From: Yponomeuta sedellus
Taxonomy: Eukaryota; Arthropoda; Insecta; Lepidoptera; Yponomeutidae
Reading direction: 5' to 3'
Assembly: GCA_934045075.1 (NCBI GenBank)
Contig: OW203731.1
Span: forward strand, 14,951,062 to 15,015,061
DNA length: 64,000 nucleotides
The position numbers were made by a program, and so were the translations under genes. This document shows positions 11,552 through 19,096 of the stretch, in pieces. The notes under the pieces were generated by a model. The model searched no databases. It saw only the letters and a program-made list of their open reading frames with translations, and was not told where the DNA came from. How positions within the stretch are numbered: the stretch's first letter is position 1; each line of letters opens with the position of its first letter.

Positions 11552-11896
11552 TATCAACCCTTTGTATGTCCCCGCTGCTGAAGCAAGAGTCTCTTCCTGC
11601 ATCGCAGTAAGGGCAGGCCATACTCTACCACGGGGGCCAAGTCCGGGTTGGTGGAAAATTGTAAGACAATGGCGGGCCTTACTGTCAGAAGTTGTCAACC
11701 CCAAAGCCTTACAGGCCTCTGACATGGCTTAACGACTGCCATTACATGACAGCCGGTACCAACAGCTTAACGTGCCCTGCGAAGCATGAAAGTGCTTGAA
11801 AAAAATGCCTCGAGAGGTAGTCACGAGATAGTCACCCAACCAGTACTTGACCGCGCCTGTTGTTGCTTAACCCAAGTGATTTATTCCAATCACTCG
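11552..11896 (-). repeat. Rep-C, left member of an inverted pair
   Basis: Minus-strand copy from the GTGATTTATTCCAATCACTC-type hairpin back to TATCAACCCTTTGTATGTCC. It lies directly against an opposite copy at 11904-12160, so the two form a foldback of about 250-300 bases per arm. Confidence 0.65.
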
Positions 11897-11903
11897 GCAC
11901 CAC

Positions 11904-12160
11904 TAAGCTCTACCGCTAGTGGCATTTTTTCCGAGCGCTTCCGTGCTTCGCAAGGCACGCTAAGTCGTTGGTGCCGGCTGTCATGTAATAACAGTCGCTA
12001 AGCCATGTCAGAGGCCTTATGGGCAGCTTGATAACTTCTGACAGTAAGGCCCGCTACTGTCTTACAATCCTCCACCAACCCGGATTTGGCCCCCGTGGTG
12101 GAGTAAGGACTATCCTTCATGCGATGCAGGAAGAGACCCGTGCCTTAGCAGTAGGGTTGA
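11904..12160 (+). repeat. Rep-C, right member of an inverted pair
   Basis: Plus-strand copy starting ACCGCTAGTGGCATTTTTTC and ending AGCAGTAGGGTTGATAAC. It lacks about the first 90 bases of the family. The two pair members differ from each other at many places, so the pair is either old or arose by independent insertions. Confidence 0.65.
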
Positions 12161-12617
12161 TAACAACAGCGGTTGATATCGATTTTACCTGCCAAGTTTC
12201 ACCTGAATAAATCTTCTTTCAACGAATCGAGCAAATATACCTATCGTTTTTTTACTCAAGCACTTATTTATTTTCAGAAAACGCTGTGTTATCTAGACTC
12301 GCTCAAGAAATATGCATTTTAAATTAATTCAACAGTATACTTTATTTGAAAGTTGCCTATTTAGTAAGAAAATTTGCATTTCTGATTTAGAGAAAACTTT
12401 AAGTGCATCGTGCTCAACCCGCAAATCTAAGGGCAAAGTTTATAGTCATTTTGTACTCCTACTAACAAAGTAAACAGTAGTGGTTTAATGACACTTGACA
12501 TACAACAAAAAGCAAGTTCTTATAAATAGCATTAACATTAAACGTATTTTAAGGCTTAAATGAATGAGGCAGATCCTGAAAGTAACGTTAATTTTTAAAT
12601 ATATATATATATATATT
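12161..12617. other. No gene recognised
   Basis: AT-rich, ending in a (TA)n run at about 12598-12616 just outside MITE-F. Confidence 0.4.
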
Positions 12618-13166
12618 GGCCTTTTTGCATCTACTTAATGAGATGATTTATACATCGTCCAATGGCATCTACACTCACAGTAGATGGGTGAAGGGACCAC
12701 TCCGACGCTGTAGTGCCTGGGACATGGTTTTCATAGATGGTGTAGGCTTGCCCAGCACCTATACCATCCTGACAGCTTAGTCGGCCTAGCCCACAGTAGA
12801 ACCATGGACTCGCAAGCGAGAGCCCCAGGTTCGATCCCCAGTGCGGGCACGTACCAATGACTTTGTTTAATTTCAAAGTTACGTACACTTGCGAATTTGT
12901 AGTTGCAATACCACACGCTAACGGTGAAGGAAAGCATCGTGAGGAAACCCGCGGCTTGGTTGGCTCCGCACGTATTGACTAGTCTTTCCTGCGGGCTAGG
13001 CCGACTAAGCTGTCAGGATGGTATAGGTGCTGGGCAAGCCTACACCATCTATGAAAACCATGTCCCAGGCACTACAGCGTCGGAGTGGTCCCTTCACCCA
13101 TCTAGTGTGAGTGAAGATGCGACTGGACGCCTTATAAATCATCTCACTCAGTAGATGCAAAAGGCC
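12618..13166. mobile_element. MITE-F: long inverted arms around a SINE-B core
   Basis: Arms of about 173 bases (12618-12790 and 12994-13166) are inverted copies, roughly 95 percent identical by eye. The outer tips are GGCCTTTTTGCATCTAC and GTAGATGCAAAAGGCC. The core holds a SINE-B head and 5' body: a tRNA-like segment with GACTCGCAAGCGAGAGCC and GGTTCGATCCCCAG, then GTGAAGGAAAGCATCGTGAG. No transposase is present, so the element would need help in trans. Target duplication is unclear because the left flank is (TA)n. Confidence 0.7.
12784..12985 (+). repeat. SINE-B head and body inside MITE-F
   Basis: The tRNA-like head has a T-arm-like GGTTCGATCCCC at about 12831-12842. It is followed by TTGCAATACCACACGCTAAC and GGTGAAGGAAAGCATCGTGA, the same body segment as at 40650-40823 and 42470-42656. 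The 3' half of the SINE is missing. Confidence 0.55.
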
Positions 13167-13172
13167 AATATT

Positions 13173-13400
13173 ATTATACTAATATTATAATCGTGAAAGC
13201 TTGTAACTATGGATGGATGAATGTTTGTTACTCTTTCACGAATAAACGACTGAATGGATTTTAATGAAATTTTACAATAATATAGCTTACACATTTGATT
13301 AACACATAGGCTAAAGATATTGTGTGAATTGTCCAACCTATAACGATAAGTGTCAAGTAAGTAGGAAAAAATCTTCCATCCGCTCGCAGCAGTAGCCACC
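13173..13400 (+). repeat. Helitron-type 5' fragment
   Basis: ATTATACTAATATTATAATC, then GGATGAATGTTTGTTACTCT, TTCACGAATAAACGACTGAA and GATTAACACATAGGCTA follow the order of a very common lepidopteran Helitron-type repeat. The CTAG 3' terminus is missing, so the copy is truncated. It abuts MITE-F, whose tip may have inserted in it. Confidence 0.45.
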
Positions 13401-13573
13401 TATAGGCCGATGATTATGGCTCCTCAATACTTGGTTACCTTATTTCTTATCTGGACAATATTGGGTTATTACAGTGCGACTGTAACATCTTAATATTTTT
13501 GAGGCTATTATATTTTTAAAATGCAAATACCTATAATAAAATTTAAGTAAAAACTTTACAATTTTTTTTTAAC

Positions 13574-13931
13574 GACTATATTAAAAACCTATTTAGAGCC
13601 TAAATTTTTTTTAAATTGTTCTTAGCACGGGTAAGTGTATTAAAAATAAAAATAGTATGACTAGGGGACCGGATCTCGAGACTAAAGTGGAGGTGGGCAG
13701 GGCACTTGGCAAGGCGGGAAGACGGCAGGTGGACCAGAGCAGTCACAGGCCGAGAACGGGAAAGCGGTCGGTGGGCAGACCAGCGGCCCGATGGTCAGAC
13801 GATGTGGCAGAGTCAATGGAGGGTCCTTGGATGAGGATGGCGAGAGACCGTGAGGCTTGGCATAATGGGGAAAAGGCCTATACCCAGCACTGGGCAGCGG
13901 TGGGCTGATGATGATGATGATGACTATATTA
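13574..13931 (+). mobile_element. SINE-A tail fused to an RTE 3' end
   Basis: GACTATATTA at 13574-13583 and 13922-13931 flanks a single unit, 13584-13921. The first part (13584-13656) is the SINE-A 3' tail with TTAGCACGGGTAAGTGTATT. The second part (13657-13921) is the C-terminal coding end of an RTE-clade LINE. Its frame contains GRPAARWSDDVAESMEGPWM and AYTQHWAAVG, followed by the (TGA)n tail typical of RTE. That both parts share one duplication suggests one insertion of a chimeric cDNA. Confidence 0.7.
13657..13908 (+). pseudogene. RTE LINE ORF2 C-terminal fragment
   Basis: An 83-codon open frame that matches the end of RTE-type ORF2: the RPRTGKRSVGRPAARWSDDV stretch, then WMRMARDREAWH and YTQHWAAVG before the stop. 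Only the domain after the reverse transcriptase is present; everything upstream is missing. The stop codon runs into the TGA-repeat tail. The frame is intact but cannot be functional. Confidence 0.8.
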
Positions 13932-14288
13932 CATTTTGTTTTTCTAAAATAATATGTATTTGCGTAAAATTTTTACGATTATTTCAACGATAAAAAATTT
14001 GTTTGGGACTAGATAAATTACTTTCACCTCTCGGTTAACAATGTGCAAATGAAATTGCGGATACTCACTTCACGGCAGCATATGAATTCAGCCCTTGGCT
14101 TGTTTAAATTGTAATATTAATATCGCATTGAAGGAAGCAGCGCACTTTTCATGTAAATGGAGGATCTAGCTCGAAGAAAGCTCCTTGCTTGATATGCGTC
14201 AGTTTACATAACGCTTCGATACTTCACTGGAGTGAGGAGGAAAGTGGGAAGTGCATTTTAGTAATAAAGTATGTTTAAGTGAACAAAC
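13932..14288. other. No gene recognised
   Basis: Unannotated sequence between the RTE chimera and a Rep-C fragment. Confidence 0.4.
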
Positions 14289-14369
14289 CGTGGTGGAGTA
14301 TGGCCTAAACTTCCTGCGATAAAGGAAGAGTATTGTGTCCCGGCAGTGGGGACATAAATAAGGGTTGAA
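14289..14369 (+). repeat. Rep-C 3' fragment
   Basis: CCGTGGTGGAGTATGGCCTA, then CCGGCAGTGGGGACATAAAT and AAGGGTTGAAC. Only the last 80 bases of the family remain. Confidence 0.55.
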
Positions 14370-14663
14370 CCAAAAATTATATAAATGATAAGAAATATCA
14401 TAAAAACATTCTATTGTTTCACAACATCGTAGGTATGTAATGATGTTTATGTTATGATAGGTTCGTTGCATTTAAGTACGTTTTTCAGAAATGTACTTTT
14501 GATTTTAAAGTATAGAATAAACGACAATGTTTCGTGATTCCGAAGTTTTCCCTATTGGAAAAGTTGTTCGTACTTATTAAAAGAACCTCTTCTTTCACAC
14601 AGATTTAGGGCTTTTTTAAACGCTACAAATTCAAGTTGAAAGCATTATAGACAACAACAAAAA

Positions 14664-14790
14664 ATGGCCTCCACGTATTGAGATGATTTATACAGCGTCC
14701 GGTGGCACCTTCACTAACACTAGATAAGTGAATACTCGGACCCACACGGGTCCGAGTATTCACTTATCTAGTGATTACTCGGACGGAATA
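14664..14790 (+). repeat. MITE-F arm fragment with perfect hairpin
   Basis: ATTGAGATGATTTATACAGC and GTCCGGTGGCACCTTCACTA match the outer part of a MITE-F arm. At 14718-14743 and 14748-14773 two 26-base arms are perfect reverse complements with loop ACAC, so the arm sequence turns back on itself. Confidence 0.65.
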
Positions 14791-15082
14791 AACTGCCTGC
14801 GATATTATCCGGAATGTCAATACGTACGAAGCCAATGAAGTCACTATAGAAACTTTTGCAGGTTTCTTCGTGAAAGAAAAATTTCGTTAGGAAACCCGCA
14901 AAATTTTCTGTGTTTGTTTGTTACACTTTACAATAAAACCATAATAACAACTTAAATAACATAGAGTGTGATAAAAATCACGTACAAACGCGGACTTATT
15001 TTAACATAAATTTCTTCCAGCAAGCCCAAAAATTTTAATGTTAAAAAAAGAGAACGGGGGTAGGCAAATAAAATCACGAAAC

Positions 15083-15187
15083 TGCCACTGTCGTTAGTCC
15101 CATCCATGCACTGTACGCACCAGATGTTGCTTAACCTTCGTGATCGTTTAAGAGCACTCAGGCACCCGGGGCTACGAGCGATTCATC
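15083..15187 (-). repeat. Rep-C 5' fragment
   Basis: CCATGCACTGTACGCACCAG, ATGTTGCTTAACCTTCGTGA and GATCGTTTAAGAGCACTCAG match the start of the second Rep-C subfamily (see 29689-30050), reading on the minus strand. Confidence 0.55.
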
Positions 15188-15200
15188 GTTTATATTTCAT

Positions 15201-15380
15201 ACTAGCTGACCTAGTGAACTTCGTACCGTCTAACAGTGAATCCTTTATTTTTTTATTTTACTCTCCGTAAGAACCATCCTCGTACTTCAAGGAATATTCT
15301 AAAATAAGAATTAGCGAAATCGGTTCAGCTGCTCTCGAGGTTTGCGCTTACCAACACATTCAGCGATTCATTTTTATGTT
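15201..15380 (-). repeat. Short Helitron-type element
   Basis: The plus strand starts ACTAGCTGACCTAGTGAACT, the reverse complement of a CAGCTAGT Helitron 3' terminus. It continues with TTCGTACCGTCTAACAGTGA, CATCCTCGTACTTCAAGGAA and GCGAAATCGGTTCAGCTGCT, and ends CAGCGATTCATTTTTAT. I recognise this order as a short non-autonomous lepidopteran repeat. It carries no coding sequence. Confidence 0.5.
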
Positions 15381-15385
15381 ATTGG

Positions 15386-15463
15386 GTATCCTAGTGTGGG
15401 GCCAGAAGCAATGTATGTGCCTGTATGTGAATGTTATGTTATATTATGTTATTGCTTTATATT
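15386..15463 (+). repeat. Two-copy dispersed repeat, copy 1
   Basis: GTATCCTAGTGTGGGGCCAG, AAGCAATGTATGTGCCTGTA and TGTGAATGTTAT recur at 26721-26785 with few changes. The family is unknown to me; it may be a LINE 3' UTR. Confidence 0.5.
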
Positions 15464-15720
15464 TTATGGATACGAAGTACAAGGTGGATGCAGTGGAAGG
15501 CGCATGGACGGAATGTAAATGTAAGTAAGCGTAAGTAGACAGATTAAGGTGTGGGCCACGATCAGCGTGAGCTTTAGGTAGAAGAGGAGATTGGATTTCA
15601 ATTAGAAAATAATATGCGTAGTACAGACAAACACCGGGTTCACCGGATTACCCTAAGGTAGCTTTTATTAACCTAGTAAGTAATTATTCGTCCTCCAGAG
15701 TACCCTACAATAGATGGAAT

Positions 15721-15759
15721 GATTTGTTATACACCAAAAAATTTGGTGTATAACAAATC
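15721..15759. repeat. Perfect 18-bp hairpin
   Basis: GATTTGTTATACACCAAA at 15721-15738 is the perfect reverse complement of 15742-15759, with loop AAA. No surrounding element boundary is visible. Confidence 0.9.
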
Positions 15760-15913
15760 ACACTTGAATCCCTAACATCTTTATTCACCATCATTTTCTT
15801 TCCTTCAACACTTAAAATTAATATAACATGGCATCTAAATGCAGGCACACACATTGCAATTCGTAACAAACAGTCGAAAACTCCATAAAAGCTACTCCCA
15901 ACTCACTGTTGTG

Positions 15914-15986
15914 ACAGACACACACGCACACACACCCTCACACGCACACACACACACACACACGCACACACATACACACACACACT
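15914..15986. repeat. (CA)n microsatellite
   Basis: CA dinucleotides with occasional CG, CC and TA interruptions. It generates a Val/Cys-rich minus-strand frame that is not a gene. Confidence 0.9.
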
Positions 15987-16401
15987 GTACTGATTAGTTC
16001 CAGCCTTATTTGGTAAAGTTTTGTAATTTAGCTTTAAGTGAACATCACAGTTTTTGTAATGGGACGACTTGCTCAATTTCCTGAATGCCTCGTGTACGAA
16101 AATGGTGCAAGTCAGCCTTGCCTCACAAATTTTATTTTTTACCTTTTTTTTCCTTTTTTTTAATCTATTACATTTTACTTTCCTTTTTATTTCATAAATG
16201 CCTCGCATCACAACCGCGTAAAGCTATACCTGTAAAACAATGTTTCTCTCCCACGAGACAGGCTTTGCCTAGTGTGGGAGTCAGCAACTGTACAAATAGT
16301 GTAATCCAAGTAATGACAAGAAAATATTTTTACATTTTTTACATTTTACATTACAAAAGATTTATGTGTGAGTTTCGAACAACACCTGTATCCCTAAAAC
16401 A
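15987..16401. other. No gene recognised
   Basis: The longest frame (112 codons from 16085) is Phe/Tyr-rich and follows AT-rich runs, with no domain. Confidence 0.4.
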
Positions 16402-16958
16402 CCTTTATCTCTATATTCTTTAGTCACGGTTTCCGGTACCTTTCATCTCGCTTTGTACCTAATCATAATTTACCTTGATCTAACATCTAAATAGGTAGAT
16501 ATATCGAATATTATTCACCTTTCATTAGTTTTTCTTATTAGAGTAGGTAAGTAATGTTCGATGTACTTAGTACATTCTTAATGTACATAGTTAAGAAAGA
16601 AAACAATAAAAATACAATATTTAGTTATATTTGAAACGGTCTAATCGCGATTATTTATCAGCTAAAACGTATTTACCTTATTTCCCGACATTCCCGAGTA
16701 TGCCCGAGACCTTGGCAACTGTAATGCTGCCGAAACGACGGAAAATAAGGTAAGATAAGATAAGAATATTATTTATTGTACACCAGGAAAAAACAATAAG
16801 AAATATTAATACCTACTCTAATAAGAAAAACTAATAATAGTTATATAATATTCGATGTTCTACCTAGGTATTTAGATGTTAGATCAAGGTAAATTATGAT
16901 TAGGTACAAAGCGAGATAAAAGGTACCGGAAACCGTGACTAAACAATATAGAGAAAAG
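16402..16958. repeat. Inverted repeat, arms about 150 bp
   Basis: The left arm at about 16402-16550 (TTTAGTCACGGTTTCCGGTA, CCTAATCATAATTTACCTTG, TTTTTCTTATTAGAGTAGGT) is the reverse complement of about 16812-16958, roughly 90 percent identical. The spacer is about 260 bases. It holds a LINE-like end in reverse (ATTTATTGTACACCAGG) and the motif CGGTCTAATCGCGATTATTT. The family is unknown. Confidence 0.75.
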
Positions 16959-17006
16959 GGTAATTACGTTTCACCCAGTAAACAATAGCGATTAGACCCG
17001 TTCAAT
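16636..17006. repeat. MITE-like unit with GGTCTAATCGCGATT ends
   Basis: The left end AACGGTCTAATCGCGATTAT and the right end CAATAGCGATTAGACCCGTT are inverted. The match continues inward: TTATCAGCTAAAACGTATTT faces TAATTACGTTTCACCCAGTA. The right arm of the 16402-16958 inverted repeat lies inside, its left arm outside. No ORF. Confidence 0.55.
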
Positions 17007-17403
17007 ATAGAACTATTTATGAGTATCGCGAATCATTAAAAAATACAATATTATCGTTATATAGGAACAAAAATTATTTTGAAAAATAAAACCAAAATTT
17101 TTAAATCAGACATGAAGTTAAATCTACCGTTACTATATTAATATTAAAGCAAAATTACTGGAAAACCGAGATCCTACTATGCTTGGGTGCACAAACATTT
17201 ACATATCTGCACTCGAAATACATTATCTCTTTTAGGTATATACACAATGACACACCCACAGTACACATATTGACATTCATATTTACACAAACACAGACTA
17301 ACAATAACTAAAAAACTCTGTTTTACACAAAATTACTGACACTATACAACATAAGAATATAGTATTTCTGAATGATGCGCGTTACTCATACATAGTTCTA
17401 ATA

Positions 17404-17542
17404 TTAAACGGGTCTAATCGCGATTATATATAAGGTTTCACCTAATAAATATTCGCGATTATATATAAGGTTTTACCTAATAAATATTCGCGATTATATA
17501 TAAGGTTTTACCTAATAAATAATCGCAATTAGACCCGTTTAA
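17404..17542. repeat. Short palindromic unit with three 35-bp repeats
   Basis: AAACGGGTCTAATCGCGATT at the left and AATCGCAATTAGACCCGTTT at the right are inverted, like the ends of 16636-17006. Between them a 35-base unit, TCGCGATTATATATAAGGTT then TTACCTAATAAATAT, occurs three times (17418, 17453, 17488) with only one or two differences. Confidence 0.8.
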
Positions 17543-17690
17543 TCTATAACTGCATAAGAATATAGATAACAAAAAAAAACATAATAAAGTTATGACATAG
17601 AAACATGGCCATGGAGATGGTCGTGGTCGAACACAACATACAGATGTAGACCTGTAGGTCTACACTTAGTTTAGGAGATACAGTTCTCTG

Positions 17691-17843
17691 TGTAGGACGC
17701 CCTCCTACCAGGTGGGATGACGATCTGCGAAAAACTGCTGGCAGATGCTGGATGCGGCAAGCTGACGATAGGGCGCTTTGGCGCTTATTAGGGGAGGGCT
17801 ATGTCCAGCAGTGGACTATGTAATATAGCCTGAAGAAGAAGAA
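17691..17843 (+). pseudogene. RTE LINE ORF2 C-terminal fragment
   Basis: The frame with GRPPTRW-like coding (CGCCCTCCTACCAGGTGGGA), then WMRQADDRALWRLLGEGYVQ and QWTM before the stop, is the end of an RTE-type ORF2. It ends GCCTGAAGAAGAAGAAG, a short tandem tail. It is 5'-truncated to about 150 bases. The same 3' end is used by the non-coding units at 5985, 48120 and 60440, which links those to this LINE lineage. Confidence 0.75.
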
Positions 17844-17894
17844 GTTCTGTGTATTGCCCTAATGGAAATAATAATAAATACATCCTTATTTTAC

Positions 17895-18736
17895 AATGAT
17901 TGTGGTTACACTATTTTTATTTTTAATGCACTAACCCGTGCTAAGGAACAAATTTTAAAACCTATTTAGAGGCTAAAAATTTCACCCATGCCGGGATTCG
18001 AACCCGCAACCTCTGGCTATCCGTACCAGCGCTCTACCAATTGAGCCAATGGGCGACTCACGGCATCAGTGAAATTTCGAACCTCTTTACAATATTCTCT
18101 GTATTACGTACAGGCAGCGACATCTGACTTAAGCAAATTGCATTACTTACAGCCCCGACTACCTACTTTGCAGTTAGGTTTAACATCGGAACGATATCAC
18201 TGTACCCACATAATTACACTATTTTTATTTTTAATGCACTAACCCGTGCTAAGGAACAAATTTTAAAACCTATTTTATATCCCAATTTTATAACCCAAAC
18301 TGATGCCGTGAGTCGCCCATTGGCTCAATTGGTAGAGCGCTGGTACGGATAGCCAGAGGTTGCGGGTTCGAATCCCGGCATGGGTGAAATTTTTAGCCTC
18401 TAAATAGGTTTTAAAATTTGTTCCTTAGCACGGGTTAGTGCATTAAAAATAAAAATAGTGTAATTATGTGGGTACAGTGATATCGTTCCGATGTTAAACC
18501 TAACTGCAAAGTAGGTAGTCGGGGCTGTAAGTAATGCAATTTGCTTAAGTCAGATGTCGCTGCCTGTACGTAATACAGAGAATATTGTAAAGAGGTTCGA
18601 AATTTCACTGATGCCGTGAGTCGCCCATTGGCTCAATTGGTAGAGCGCTGGTACGGATAGCCAGAGGTTGCGGGTTCGAATCCCGGCATGGGTGAAATTT
18701 TTAGCCTCTAAATAGGTTTTAAAAAATGATTGTGGT
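17895..18736. mobile_element. Head-to-head SINE-A dimer with target duplication
   Basis: AATGATTGTGGT at 17895-17906 and 18725-18736 flanks one composite unit. The left part (17907-18070) is a minus-strand SINE-A, tail outward. Then come a non-tRNA segment (ACTGATGCCGTGAGTCG-side linker, TACGTACAGGCAGCGACATC, TTACAGCCCCGACTACCTAC) and a second minus-strand tail up to about 18276. From about 18303 two plus-strand SINE-A copies follow, the second after the reverse complement of the same linker. Arms of about 320 bases (17954-18276 and 18398-18722) are nearly perfect inverted copies. The tRNA heads keep A and B boxes. Confidence 0.8.
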
Positions 18737-18872
18737 ACCCATCACAATCTCTGTAAACTCTGGTTGTACTTATTACTATTTCCATATAATTACTAACATA
18801 ATATTATTACTAACTTTCATTTTATTCTACACAGAAATAACTTTCACATAAATGAAATAAATCTAAATATAG

Positions 18873-19010
18873 TACGTACTCACACTAGATTGGTCAAGAA
18901 ACCACCCGGACGATGCAGTGCCTGGGACATTGGTTTTAGATGGAGTAGGCCTGCCCAGCACCTATACAATCCTGACAGCTTAGTCAGCCTAGCCTACACA
19001 AAAGACAAGT
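18873..19010 (+). repeat. MITE-F half-arm with SINE-B-like continuation
   Basis: TACTCACACTAGATTGGTCA, GCAGTGCCTGGGACATTGGT, CCTGCCCAGCACCTATACAA and GACAGCTTAGTCAGCCTAGC match one MITE-F arm. The copy ends near the hAT element. The outer tip is missing. Confidence 0.55.
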
Positions 19011-19096
19011 CAATACGTGCCCAACCAAGCCACAGCTCTCCTCACGATGTTTTTCTTGACAGTTACGTGAAGCCCATTAAAGTGATAAAGCAAACA

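Noticed and set aside
12784..12850. Free-standing tRNA gene
   Set aside because: The tRNA-like segment continues into the SINE-B body and sits inside MITE-F.
15903..16211. Val/Cys-rich minus-strand ORF
   Set aside because: The end of the frame is translation of the (CA)n microsatellite.
18310..18380. Functional tRNA genes
   Set aside because: The heads fold as tRNAs, but the anticodon loop ACGGATA lacks the normal U33. Each is fused to the SINE-A tail and flanked by target duplications, so they are SINE heads.
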